Positions 34,470-45,658 of a DNA stretch of 64,000 nt are shown piece after piece. The notes beneath the pieces are model-generated. The model ran no database searches, was not told the DNA's origin, and was given only the letters and a program-made list of their open reading frames with translations. A program made the position numbers and the translations under genes. Position 1 is the first letter of the stretch. Every line of letters begins with the position of its first letter. Origin of the DNA: Oceanicaulis sp052055585 (GTDB lineage: Bacteria; Pseudomonadota; Alphaproteobacteria; Caulobacterales; Maricaulaceae); contig NZ_CP170485.1 of NCBI RefSeq assembly GCF_052055585.1, positions 2,046,001 through 2,110,000 of the forward strand, in the 5' to 3' direction.

Positions 34470-35603
34470 ATGGACGGCATGAGCTGGACCGAAACCGGTA
34501 AGGACGTAGCCGAGCGCGTATGGCCCGAAGCGAGCGCGCTGGTGTATGACGACGCCGTCAAGGCGCGCACCGATCACCTTTATGCCCGCGTCAAGGACGT
34601 GGTCACTCCGATGGAATGGCCGGCCTTTGCGCCCCTGATCGACGCCATCAACCAGCTGAAAGTCCTGCGTGGCGCGACCATTCTGGCGCACAACTATATG
34701 ACGCCGGAAATCTTCAACTGCGTCGGCGACATCACCGGGGATTCCCTCAAACTCGCCCAGGTCGCCGCCGAAGCGGAAGAAGACGTCATCCTGCAGGCGG
34801 GCGTCCACTTCATGGCCGAGACCGCCAAGATCCTCTCGCCGAACAAGACCGTGCTGATCCCCGACATGGACGCGGGCTGCTCGCTCGCCAGCTCCATCAC
34901 CGGCGCGGACGTGCAGGCGATCAAGGCGGCGTATCCCGACTATCCGATCGTCACCTATGTAAACACGTCCGCCGAGGTGAAGGCGTATTCAGACATCTGC
35001 TGCACCAGCTCGAACGCCGTTCAGGTGGTCGAGGCCGTCGCCAGGCAGTGGAACACCGATACGGTCATCATGATCCCCGACCAGTATCTGGCCAAAAACG
35101 TCGCCGCCCAGACCGGCATCAAGATCCTGACCTGGCAGGGCGAATGCGAAGTGCACGAACAGTTCACGCCGCAGGACATTCAGGACCTGCGCGACGCGCA
35201 CCCCGAAGCGGTGATCATTACTCACCCCGAATGCCCGCCCGAAGTCATGGCCGCCGCCGACTTCGCCGGCTCCACCGGAGCGATGGCCGCCTATGTCAAA
35301 GACAAGGCGCCGAAAAAGGCGATCCTGATCACCGAATGCTCGATGAGCGACAATGTCGCCGTCGAAAACCCCGGCGTTCAGTTCATCAAGCCGTGCAATC
35401 TGTGCCCGCACATGAAGCGCATCAGCCTCAAGAACATCTATGAAGCCCTGCGCGACATGAAGCACGAGGTCGAGGTCGACCCGGTGATCGCGGAAAAAGC
35501 CAAGGCCAGCCTGCAAGCCATGCTGGACCTGCCCAAGGCCGACAATCCGCCAAGCTTTGACACCGGCAAAGCCCCGGTCGCCGTGCCCTATGTGGCGATC
35601 TGA
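34470..35603 (+). CDS. nadA: Quinolinate synthase
   Basis: NadA condenses iminoaspartate with dihydroxyacetone phosphate into quinolinate using a [4Fe-4S] cluster. The protein is 377 residues. Likely cluster cysteines are in IFNCVGDITGDSLKLA near 83, DICCTSSNAVQVVEA near 175 and KPCNLCPHMKRISLKN near 310. The LAHNYMTPEIF start of the catalytic fold is near 72. Start at the ATG 34470, which follows GGAGG by six bases; another ATG is at 34479. It heads a nadA-orphan-nadB-nadC cluster under the promoter at 34312-34339. Confidence 0.96.
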   Translation: MDGMSWTETGKDVAERVWPEASALVYDDAVKARTDHLYARVKDVVTPMEWPAFAPLIDAINQLKVLRGATILAHNYMTPEIFNCVGDITGDSLKLAQVAAEAEEDVILQAGVHFMAETAKILSPNKTVLIPDMDAGCSLASSITGADVQAIKAAYPDYPIVTYVNTSAEVKAYSDICCTSSNAVQVVEAVARQWNTDTVIMIPDQYLAKNVAAQTGIKILTWQGECEVHEQFTPQDIQDLRDAHPEAVIITHPECPPEVMAAADFAGSTGAMAAYVKDKAPKKAILITECSMSDNVAVENPGVQFIKPCNLCPHMKRISLKNIYEALRDMKHEVEVDPVIAEKAKASLQAMLDLPKADNPPSFDTGKAPVAVPYVAI

Positions 35604-35605
35604 TA

Positions 35606-36082
35606 ATGAAACTGGTTTCTCAAAGTGGTGAAACGCTCTTTGACTTTGGCCGTGACGGTGTGGCTCAGGCTTTTCTTTGGCGCTGCATGATCACTGCCAA
35701 GTTTCCTGAGGACTACTTTTATACAGAAATCACGATGAACAGTCTGACCAACGGGCTTTTGGAAAGCCTTCAGGCGGCTAAAGAGAAACCCTCCGTTTCG
35801 CAAAAGCACCAAGGAGTCAGAGCCCTACCTGATCATGTGAGCCGGATTGCAGCGGAAGCGATCGCCGATCAGGTCCTGAACCTACGCGCCCAATGGTTCG
35901 GCACAAGTCTCTCTGAACGTAGAGATCTTTGCAAAGACGCTTTGTTTCCCTTCGACACAAGTGATCAGTCTATTGATCACGTTATGCGCGAGGTAGAAAA
36001 AAAAGTTGGACCAAGGAAACAAGAAGTAGAAGAGCGTTTGGCATGGCCGGATGCAAACGCAGACAAGTTTTCCTCATCGTGA
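35606..36082 (+). CDS. Orphan protein within the nad cluster, 158 residues
   Basis: I recognise no family. The ATG starts two bases after the nadA stop (TGATAATG), so translation could be coupled. The predicted protein is soluble, with helical stretches such as HVSRIAAEAIADQVLNLRAQWFG and DHVMREVEKKVGPRKQEVEERLAWPD; no signal or membrane span. Base composition is clearly AT-richer than nadA and nadB, with codons like TTT, TTG and AAA and a run of eight A near 36000. It probably entered by transfer. It interrupts nadA-nadB, which usually lie together. Confidence 0.7.
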   Translation: MKLVSQSGETLFDFGRDGVAQAFLWRCMITAKFPEDYFYTEITMNSLTNGLLESLQAAKEKPSVSQKHQGVRALPDHVSRIAAEAIADQVLNLRAQWFGTSLSERRDLCKDALFPFDTSDQSIDHVMREVEKKVGPRKQEVEERLAWPDANADKFSSS

Positions 36083-36116
36083 GCAGCGCCTCGCAACATC
36101 AAGGGTGTGACATCAG

Positions 36117-37652
36117 ATGAACCCGATGAGCACCCACCCCATCCTCATTGTCGGCGCCGGGATCGCCGGGTTGTGGACGGCCTTGAAGGCCGCGCCCAAC
36201 CCTGTGGTGCTGCTGACGGGTTCGCCCCTCGGGGACGGCTCCTCGACCGGCTGGGCTCAGGGCGGGGTTGCGGCGGCGCTGGGCCCTGATGACAGTGCGG
36301 CCTTGCATGCGCGCGACACACTGATGGCGGGCGCGGGGCTGGTGGATGAGACCGCCGCCATGGTGCTCGCGAGCGCAGGAGCCAGCGAAGTCCGCGCCCT
36401 ATTTGACGTCGGCGCCGGGTTTGAACGCACCGAAGATGGCGGCTGGTCGCTGTCGCGCGAGGCAGCGCACTCGGTCGCTCGCGTCGCCCGGATGAAGGGC
36501 GATCAGGCGGGCGCGGGTATTCTCGCCGCCCTCATTGCCGCCGTTCGCAAAGCTGACCATATCGAGATCAAGGATGGCTGGCGCGCCGAGGCGCTGCTGC
36601 CCGATCAGGCCAGGGGCTGCGCCGGCGTTCTGGCGCGCGATCCCGAGGGCAAGCTGCATTCGATCGAGGCGCGCCATACCGTGCTCGCCACGGGCTCCAT
36701 CGGCGGGCTTTATGCGGTTACCACCACGCCCTGGACCAGCCAGGGACAGGCCATGGTGATGGCGGCCGAGCTGGGCGCGGTGATCCGCGATCCGGAATTT
36801 GTGCAGTTTCACCCCACCGCCATTGATATTGGCCGCGACCCGGCCCCGCTCGCCACAGAAGCCTTGCGCGGGGAAGGCGCGGTGCTTATCGACCGAAGCG
36901 GCCATCGCTTCATGAACGATGTGCATGAGCTGGCGGAGCTGGCGCCGCGCGACGTGGTCGCCCGCGCCGTTCATGCGCAGAACTTGTCCGGCGCGGGCGC
37001 CTATCTCGATGCCCGCGAGGCCGTCGGCGCCCACTTTCCTGATGAGTTTCCAGCCGTCTTCAAGGCCTGCATGAGCGGCGGTATTGATCCGCGCACCGAT
37101 CCGATCCCGGTCGCCCCGGCGGCCCATTATCATATGGGCGGGGTGGAGACCGATCTTGATGGCTTTACCGGCGTGCCGGGCCTGTGGGCAGTGGGCGAAT
37201 GCGCCTCCACCGGCGTTCATGGCGCGAACCGTCTGGCGTCCAATTCCCTGCTGGAAGGGCTGGTTTTTGGTCATCGGGCCGCAGACGCCATCAAGCGCGC
37301 GCCAAGCCGCACCGTGAAGGCGGGAGCGGCAAAGGCCCCGCCTGTCCTGCCCCAGAGCGCTCTGCAAACCCTGCGCGCCGCGATCAGTGCGCACGCGGGC
37401 GTCATCCGCGATGCGGACGGTCTGAGCGCCCTCTCCACCCTGATTGATGCGCTGGAAGCCGAGCATGGCGCAGCACCAGCCCTGGTCGCCGCGCGCTTTT
37501 TGACCCAGGGCGCGCTGGCACGACAGGAAAGCCGGGGCGGACATAGCCGCACCGACTTCCCCGACACGCTTGCGAACGGGCGCCATACCCGCCTGAAACT
37601 CTCTGACCTTGTCCCGGCGCAAACAAAACTGCGCCAAGCCGGAGCCGCCTGA
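36117..37652 (+). CDS. nadB: L-aspartate oxidase
   Basis: The FAD enzyme that oxidises L-aspartate to iminoaspartate for NadA. The 511 residues include the FAD-binding ILIVGAGIAGLWTALKA start, the SSTGWAQGGVAAAL segment near 40, QFHPTAIDIG near 235, MGGVETDLDGFTGVPGLWAVGECASTGVHGANRLASNSLLEGLVFG near 340-385, all hallmarks of NadB. Start ATG 36117; an ATG three codons later is possible. It is followed by nadC after a single base. Confidence 0.96.
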   Translation: MNPMSTHPILIVGAGIAGLWTALKAAPNPVVLLTGSPLGDGSSTGWAQGGVAAALGPDDSAALHARDTLMAGAGLVDETAAMVLASAGASEVRALFDVGAGFERTEDGGWSLSREAAHSVARVARMKGDQAGAGILAALIAAVRKADHIEIKDGWRAEALLPDQARGCAGVLARDPEGKLHSIEARHTVLATGSIGGLYAVTTTPWTSQGQAMVMAAELGAVIRDPEFVQFHPTAIDIGRDPAPLATEALRGEGAVLIDRSGHRFMNDVHELAELAPRDVVARAVHAQNLSGAGAYLDAREAVGAHFPDEFPAVFKACMSGGIDPRTDPIPVAPAAHYHMGGVETDLDGFTGVPGLWAVGECASTGVHGANRLASNSLLEGLVFGHRAADAIKRAPSRTVKAGAAKAPPVLPQSALQTLRAAISAHAGVIRDADGLSALSTLIDALEAEHGAAPALVAARFLTQGALARQESRGGHSRTDFPDTLANGRHTRLKLSDLVPAQTKLRQAGAA

Positions 37653-37653
37653 C

Positions 37654-38499
37654 ATGACCCCAGCCCTGCCGCGCCATATCATCCATGCGCTCGTCACCCG
37701 CGCGCTCGAGGAAGATCTGGGCGGGCGCGGCGATGTCACCTCGCTCGCCACCATCCCGGCGGACCGCAATGCCAGCTTCGTCATCAGGAGCCGGGCCAAT
37801 GGCGTGCTGGCGGGCCAGCAACCGGCGGACGCCTGCTTTGACCTTGTGGACCGTGATGTCGCGGTCACCTGGCGCAAACGCGATGGCGATATTCTGGAGA
37901 GCGGCGATGTGGTCGCGATTGTGGAAGGGCCAGCGCTTGGCATTCTGACGGCGGAACGCCCGGCCTTGAATTTTCTCGGGCGGATGAGCGGCATCGCCAC
38001 GCTCACCCGCCAGTATGTCACCGCCATCGCGGACACGGGCGCAGTCATTGCGCACACCCGCAAAACCACGCCGGGCCTGCGCGCCGTCGAACTGCAAGCG
38101 GTCCGCGCAGGCGGCGGCGCGTATCATCGATATGGCCTTGATGACGCCATCCTGATCAAGGACAACCATGTGGCCGTCTGCGGTTCGGTCAGCGAAGCAG
38201 TGAAGCGCGCCCGCGCCTTCGCCGGGCACATGACCCGCGTCGCGGTCGAGGTGGACCGGCTTGATCAGCTTGAAGACGCGCTGTCAGCGGGTGCGGAAAG
38301 CGTGCTGCTGGATAATTTCAGCCTGGATGACCTGCGCGCTGCGGTGCTGCTGACCGATAGCCGCGCCAATCTGGAAGCGTCGGGCGGGGTCAATCTCGAC
38401 ACCGTTCGCGCCATCGCGGAGACAGGCGTGGATGTGATCAGCGTCGGCGCCCTCACCCATTCCGCCCCCAATTTCGATCTGGGACTGGACGAGCGCTAG
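37654..38499 (+). CDS. nadC: Nicotinate-nucleotide pyrophosphorylase (quinolinate phosphoribosyltransferase)
   Basis: It converts quinolinate and PRPP to nicotinate mononucleotide. The 281-residue protein has RALEEDLGGRGDVTS near 20, ALNFLGRMSGIATLTRQY near 105, HTRKTTPGLRAVELQAVRAGGGAYHRYGLDDAILIKDNH near 140 (PRPP-quinolinate site) and EVEVDRLDQ-like EVDRLDQLEDALSAG near 200. The ATG at 37654 follows nadB by 1 bp; a longer frame adds a few residues of unlikely sequence. It ends the nad operon and overlaps the convergent hypothetical gene by 4 bp at the stop. Confidence 0.96.
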   Translation: MTPALPRHIIHALVTRALEEDLGGRGDVTSLATIPADRNASFVIRSRANGVLAGQQPADACFDLVDRDVAVTWRKRDGDILESGDVVAIVEGPALGILTAERPALNFLGRMSGIATLTRQYVTAIADTGAVIAHTRKTTPGLRAVELQAVRAGGGAYHRYGLDDAILIKDNHVAVCGSVSEAVKRARAFAGHMTRVAVEVDRLDQLEDALSAGAESVLLDNFSLDDLRAAVLLTDSRANLEASGGVNLDTVRAIAETGVDVISVGALTHSAPNFDLGLDER

Positions 38500-39059
38500 G
38501 CCGCCAGCCAGCGCTTCATCTGCGGAAAGGGCGCCGGGTCAGCCGGGTCGCCAAAGGGTGGCGGGGCCGAGCACATCTCAGCCCGGACAAGCCCCTGAAC
38601 ACCCGGGAAGAAACCCTGCGCCACCTGCATCATGACCAGCTGCGGCGCGCCCCCATGCTGTCCGCCATAGCCTTGCTCCCAGAACACGCAGTCGGGCGAC
38701 ACACCCGCCGCCAGCGCCGCCGCATAGGACCAGGCGATGGCTTGTGGTTCGGTGCGGGCGATCTGGCGCGTTTCAGCCTCCGTCACCTTGAGATCAGGGT
38801 CAGCAATCAGGGCGGCGGCGCAGGCGTCGATATTGCCGTCCAGATGCCTGCGTAGACGCCCCGGCGCGACGGCCAGATGCCCCGCCTCGTGCAAGATGTC
38901 GCCGGGGGAGCCCAGGCGTTCGGGATCAACGATCAAAGCGCCGTGCTGAACGACCACACCGGGCAGGAAGCTGTCATCAGACAGCGAGGCCTGCGTCACC
39001 GGCAAACCAACCGCGCTCAGAAAGCGCTCGATCGGCGCCAGCGCCTCGGCATGGATCAT
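38496..39059 (-). CDS. Hypothetical protein with HExxH zincin-like motif
   Basis: A 187-residue protein. DILHEAGHLAVAPGRL near residue 55 is an HEAGH motif of the kind that binds zinc in metallopeptidases, and the region around resembles the ImmA/IrrE-like group by motif only. The rest (PQAIAWSYAAALAAGVSPDCVFWEQGYGGQHGG) does not tell a function. No signal peptide. The ATG at 39059 has an AGAGGGG ribosome site; a longer frame upstream is unlikely. It stops inside the nadC stop codon on the opposite strand. Confidence 0.7.
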   Translation of the reverse strand: MIHAEALAPIERFLSAVGLPVTQASLSDDSFLPGVVVQHGALIVDPERLGSPGDILHEAGHLAVAPGRLRRHLDGNIDACAAALIADPDLKVTEAETRQIARTEPQAIAWSYAAALAAGVSPDCVFWEQGYGGQHGGAPQLVMMQVAQGFFPGVQGLVRAEMCSAPPPFGDPADPAPFPQMKRWLAA

Positions 39060-39240
39060 AATCGCCCCCTCTGGACACATCAGAACAAGCTTAGCGCGCA
39101 CACAATCGCCCGCAAGGAGAGAGAGCCGTCAGTTTTCTCGTCTGCCTTGATTTTGCAACTGGACTTGAGCTGCCCGTCGGCAAAATATCGATCCAGCTGA
39201 CTGCTCTGGGCAGTCTGGCGGTTCATTTGGGGACGAACCT

Positions 39241-39702
39241 ATGGCGACCTGGGAATCCAAGACCATGCTGACACGCGAGCAGACCTGCTCGATGTGCAGC
39301 ACCCGCTATCGCTACGACTTCGAAGTGAAGGCGGAATCTCAAGAGAACTCCTTTGAAGCGGAGAAAAAACTTCAGGAAAAAGTTCAGGTCGAACTCGGGC
39401 GGGACTTCTCTGATGATCCGGTCAGATGTCCAGAATGCGCAAAGATGACGCCGGCCATGTGGAAGAAGGCGATGTCGAAATCCCTCATCGCGCTGGTTCT
39501 GGGCGTCATCGGCGTCGGCATAGGCGTTCTGATCTGCTTTGGCCTGCTGCGCATGCTGGAAGAAACCGGCCTGTTCGCCTGGGGGGCGCTGCTGTTCGTC
39601 GGCTTCTGGACGCTGATGGGCGCAATCGCGGTTCCCGCCCTCGTACTGGAACCCGTGCTCAAGCCCATCAAGGGATATCGCGTGGATGCACCCTCAGCCT
39701 GA
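39241..39702 (+). CDS. Zinc-ribbon membrane protein of unknown function
   Basis: A 153-residue protein. Two CxxC pairs, TCSMCSTRYRYDF near residue 16 and RCPECAKMTPAM near 63, suggest a zinc ribbon at the N-terminus. Two transmembrane helices follow: SLIALVLGVIGVGIGVLICFGLL near 80-102 and FAWGALLFVGFWTLMGAIAVPALVL near 112-135. No known family. It is followed after about 20 bp by a strong hairpin (39723-39749) that may end its transcript. Confidence 0.75.
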   Translation: MATWESKTMLTREQTCSMCSTRYRYDFEVKAESQENSFEAEKKLQEKVQVELGRDFSDDPVRCPECAKMTPAMWKKAMSKSLIALVLGVIGVGIGVLICFGLLRMLEETGLFAWGALLFVGFWTLMGAIAVPALVLEPVLKPIKGYRVDAPSA

Positions 39703-39722
39703 GCAGGGATCGAGCGTGAACG

Positions 39723-39749
39723 AAAAAGGCCGCCCATCGGGCGGCCTTT
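39723..39749. terminator. Hairpin terminator between convergent genes
   Basis: AAAGGCCGCCC (39725-39735) pairs with GGGCGGCCTTT (39739-39749) around ATC. On the minus strand five T follow (A at 39723-39727), ending the SleB-type gene that stops at 39755; on the plus strand only TTTG follows, so termination of the membrane protein gene there is weaker. Confidence 0.88.
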
Positions 39750-39754
39750 GTGCA

Positions 39755-40603
39755 TCAGGCTTCACGTTCGGCGAGCAAGCGCCGTTCGGAGCGATTGGGG
39801 AAGCGGTAGAAGACGTGCGAGCCGATCCGGCGGGTTCGCACCAGCGTATCGTTCCAGTGCGGATCCACCGCCGTGGTATGATAGTGCGTCGCGCGATTGG
39901 TGACCGGACGGGCAAAGCCCATCAGCGCATGGTCCGCCACATTCTGCGCCCGCTCCCAGCCCCGGCCCTGAGGCGCGTTGATCATGGAGCCATCGCAGGT
40001 GAAGGTGAACTGGCAGCCCGTCGAGCGCTCGGCGCCCTGATAGACCACGCCGCAGATCGTGTTGGGATAGGCGCGGTGAAGCGAGCGGTTGATCACCACT
40101 TCCGCCACCGCCATCTGACCCGCCAGCGTCTCGCTGCGCGCTTCATAATAGATGGCTTCCGCCAGGCAACGGCGCTCGCGCGCAGCATTGCGAGCCGCAT
40201 CCAGCTCATTGAGATTGAGCGTGCCGACGCTGTCGATGGCGCGCTGAACCAGCACGGCGCCTTCAACCGGATCGGAATCGATCTCGAATGAGGCGAAGGT
40301 GAACGGCGTGTCGGCGGTCTGCGGGGTCCGGCTCTGTTCAAATTCGAGGAATTGAAGCGCCAGTTCGCGAAGATCGCCGGCCTCGTCCTGTTCTTGCGCC
40401 CGCTCGGGCGCCAGGCTGACGCCCGCCGCGATCACGGCGAAAGCCGCAAGCACGCCGAACCCGGCCAGGGCGCTCTTGGCGCGAAGGAGAAGAGTCGTAA
40501 CCGTCAAATTCAACAAACTCCAAGGGGCTCGCCCGGTGTCAGGGGGCGCAGCTCCGCCAGCAAGATCAGGACCATGAATGTGTGTCCTGAACGCGCTCAC
40601 CAT
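39755..40603 (-). CDS. SleB-type cell wall hydrolase (Hydrolase_2)
   Basis: A 282-residue protein with an N-terminal membrane anchor or signal (around residues 45-66, ALAGFGVLAAFAVIAAG) and a C-terminal hydrolase domain: CLAEAIYYEARSETLAGQMAVAEVVINRSLHRAYPNTICGVVYQGA contains the catalytic glutamate of the SleB/CwlJ family, followed by QFTFTCDG and ATHYHTTAVDPHW. It likely cleaves peptidoglycan in the periplasm. The start is uncertain: ATG at 40603, or a TTG with a good GGAG site at about 40513. The longest frame runs through the ppdK terminator and is rejected. Confidence 0.85.
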   Translation of the reverse strand: MVSAFRTHIHGPDLAGGAAPPDTGRAPWSLLNLTVTTLLLRAKSALAGFGVLAAFAVIAAGVSLAPERAQEQDEAGDLRELALQFLEFEQSRTPQTADTPFTFASFEIDSDPVEGAVLVQRAIDSVGTLNLNELDAARNAARERRCLAEAIYYEARSETLAGQMAVAEVVINRSLHRAYPNTICGVVYQGAERSTGCQFTFTCDGSMINAPQGRGWERAQNVADHALMGFARPVTNRATHYHTTAVDPHWNDTLVRTRRIGSHVFYRFPNRSERRLLAEREA

Positions 40604-40665
40604 CCAGTGGTGGGCTTGGATCAGGCCGCGGTCAATAAGTATCAACCATGCCCGAAATAAGGCAC

Positions 40666-40695
40666 AAAGCCGCCCCTGCAAGTACAGGAGCGGCT
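40666..40695 (-). terminator. Terminator of ppdK
   Basis: 40668-40678 pairs with 40685-40695 with one C-A mismatch and a six-base loop; on the minus strand TTT follows. It lies 34 bp beyond the ppdK stop. Wait for position: ppdK ends at 40729 and the hairpin follows it on the minus strand. The weak U-tract makes this moderate. Confidence 0.65.
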
Positions 40696-40728
40696 CTGTT
40701 CTTATTTAACAATGACTTACCGGAGCGC

Positions 40729-43395
<2,667 letters not shown>

Positions 43396-43448
43396 GGGGC
43401 TCACCTTCCTGATCGTCAAAACGGAGAAAAGAGCAGACGCCCCCGCGC

Positions 43449-45629
43449 CTACCCTTCCAACCGTGAGAAATCCGCCACTTGATCAGCTGCTGCGCGAATC
43501 CGCGACAACAGCAACAATCTATTGCGACGCACCATAGAATCTTCTGCGTTCACGACAACCGCCTCGAAGAAGGCATCGACCGGTTCACGCAGTTGCGACA
43601 GCGCCGACATGGCGCCTTCAAAATCTTCTTTGGACAGAGCAACCGAAGCCACCTCGTCCGCGCCCTCGATGGCCGCGATCAGCGTGCGCTCTTCAGCGGC
43701 GTCCGCGGTTTTGGCGATGGCGATCATCAGGGCGGCGTCCGTGTCCTTATCCGAGCCAGAAACGGCTTCGGCGCGGGCCGATGCAAGATCGAAGCCCTTC
43801 TTCTCTTCCGCCGCCAGAATGTTCGCCGCGCGGCGATAGCCCTGCAGCAGCGCCTGACCGTCCTCGGTATTCATGAAGGCCTGCAGCGCGCGGGCTTTCT
43901 TCGTGACGCGCACGAGGTCGACTGGGTCAATCATCACGCTGTCAGACTTCTGCTCGAACAGAGCATCAATGACGTCGTGCTTCACGCCCTCATCCTTCAG
44001 GTGGACCTTGAGGCGCTCACCGAAGAACCCCTCCAGAACAACGCACATCGCCGCGATAGCTTCATCTGAAGCATTACCACCGCCCCAAGCCTTTCCGGCC
44101 TGAACTTTGACTTCATCCACAACGGAGCGCACCAGCGTTTGATGGAGGTCAAGTCTGAACCCGCCATCCAGCAAAATCCGGATCACCCCCAGCGCCGCGC
44201 GGCGCAAGGCGAACGGGTCTTTCGAGCCGGTCGGCTTTTCATCAATCGCCCAGAAGCCCACCAGCGTATCAAGCTTGTCCGCCAGCGCGACAGCGGCGCT
44301 GACCGGCGCGGTCGGCACGTCGTCAGACGGGCCTTGCGGCTTGTAATGGTCCTTGATGGCGTCGGCGATCTGGGGATCAAGGCCGGCGTCGAGAGCGTAA
44401 TAGCGGCCCATCGCGCCCTGAAGCTCAGGAAATTCATAGACCATCTGGCTGACGAGATCGGCTTTCGCCAGACGCGCGGCTTTCTCCGCCATGTCCGCAT
44501 CGGCATCCACGACCGGCGCGAGTTCGCGCGCCAGCTTGGCGACGCGCTCGACCTTGTCCGCCACCGTGCCCAGCTTTTCGTGGAAGGTGACCTTGCTCAG
44601 CTCTGAGGCCATCGCCTCAAGCCCGGTCTTGCGGTCGAGATCCCAGAAATGGCGGGCGTCCGACAGGCGGGCGGACAGCACGCGGGCATTACCCGCCGCA
44701 ATCGCCTTGCCGCCATCGGGCGCGTCCTGGTTTGCGAGAACCACGAATTTGGAGGTCAGCTGCTGAGTCTTTGGATCACGCACCGCAAAGTATTTCTGGT
44801 GCGTCTTCATGGTCAGCGCGATGACTTCAGGCGGCAGGTCGAGGAAGTCGGGGTCCATATCGCCAAGGATCGGCGCGGGATGTTCAACGAGCCCCGTCAC
44901 CTCTTCCAGAAGCCCCTGATCCTCGATCAGCTCAAGCCCGGCTTCCGCACAGACGCGGCGAGCGCCGTCGAGCACCAGCTGCTTGCGCTCGTCCCGGCGC
45001 AGGATCACGCCATTCTTGCGCAGCTTGGCTTCGTAATCGGCAAAGTCTTTGACCGAGAACGGGCCGGAGCCGTGAATGCGGTGGCCATCGGTGATATCGC
45101 CGGACGTAATGCCGAAAACCTCGGTCTTGATCACTTCGCCATCGAGCAAAGAGATCAGCGAACGCAGCGGGCGCACCCAGCGCTGGGCCGTCTCGCCCTC
45201 GCCGAACTTCATCGATTTGGGCCAGGGGAAGCTCTTGAGGATGTCGGGGATGGCTTCAGCGATCACCTCGGCCGTATCCCGGCCCGGCTTCTCGATCACA
45301 GCGATATAGAAGCTGCCCTTCTTGCTTTCCTCGACCTTGCACTGATCAAGGCTGGTGATCCCGGCGCCGCGCATGAAGCCTTCGAGCGCCTTTTCCGGCG
45401 CGTCGGTGCGCGGGCCCTTGCGTTCCTCGCGCACATCCTCGGTCTTGAGCGGCAGGCCCTCGATCACAAGGCCCAGACGACGCGGGCCGGAGTAGGCTTC
45501 AAGGCTGTCCCATTTCAGGCCCGCCTCTTTGAGGCGGTCCGACATCAGACGGGCAAGGTCACCTTCCGCACGCTCTTGCATACGCGCAGGGATTTCCTCG
45601 CAGAAGATTTCAAACAGAAACTGGGCCAT
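43449..45629 (-). CDS. glyS: Glycyl-tRNA synthetase beta subunit
   Basis: The 726-residue beta subunit of the tetrameric (alpha2beta2) glycyl-tRNA synthetase, which recognises tRNA. It starts AQFLFEIFCEEIPARMQERAEGDLARLM, contains the HRIHGSGPFSVKDF and ITGLVEHP/VALTMKTHQKYFAVRDPKT blocks near 265-300, an HD-like SKVTFHEKLGTVADKVERVAKLA segment near 360 and the EKPTGSKDPFALRRAALGVIRILL segment near 520. Its gene is separated from glyQ by a GST gene and is followed by ppdK. Length and motifs are normal. Confidence 0.97.
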   Translation of the reverse strand: MAQFLFEIFCEEIPARMQERAEGDLARLMSDRLKEAGLKWDSLEAYSGPRRLGLVIEGLPLKTEDVREERKGPRTDAPEKALEGFMRGAGITSLDQCKVEESKKGSFYIAVIEKPGRDTAEVIAEAIPDILKSFPWPKSMKFGEGETAQRWVRPLRSLISLLDGEVIKTEVFGITSGDITDGHRIHGSGPFSVKDFADYEAKLRKNGVILRRDERKQLVLDGARRVCAEAGLELIEDQGLLEEVTGLVEHPAPILGDMDPDFLDLPPEVIALTMKTHQKYFAVRDPKTQQLTSKFVVLANQDAPDGGKAIAAGNARVLSARLSDARHFWDLDRKTGLEAMASELSKVTFHEKLGTVADKVERVAKLARELAPVVDADADMAEKAARLAKADLVSQMVYEFPELQGAMGRYYALDAGLDPQIADAIKDHYKPQGPSDDVPTAPVSAAVALADKLDTLVGFWAIDEKPTGSKDPFALRRAALGVIRILLDGGFRLDLHQTLVRSVVDEVKVQAGKAWGGGNASDEAIAAMCVVLEGFFGERLKVHLKDEGVKHDVIDALFEQKSDSVMIDPVDLVRVTKKARALQAFMNTEDGQALLQGYRRAANILAAEEKKGFDLASARAEAVSGSDKDTDAALMIAIAKTADAAEERTLIAAIEGADEVASVALSKEDFEGAMSALSQLREPVDAFFEAVVVNAEDSMVRRNRLLLLSRIRAAADQVADFSRLEG

Positions 45630-45658
45630 GGGGAGATGCGATACTCGAAACGTCGATG

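Noticed and set aside
40604..40681. A longer N-terminus for the SleB-type hydrolase starting at a TTG.
   Set aside because: It would run through the hairpin that ends ppdK and adds a sequence without conservation or signal features.
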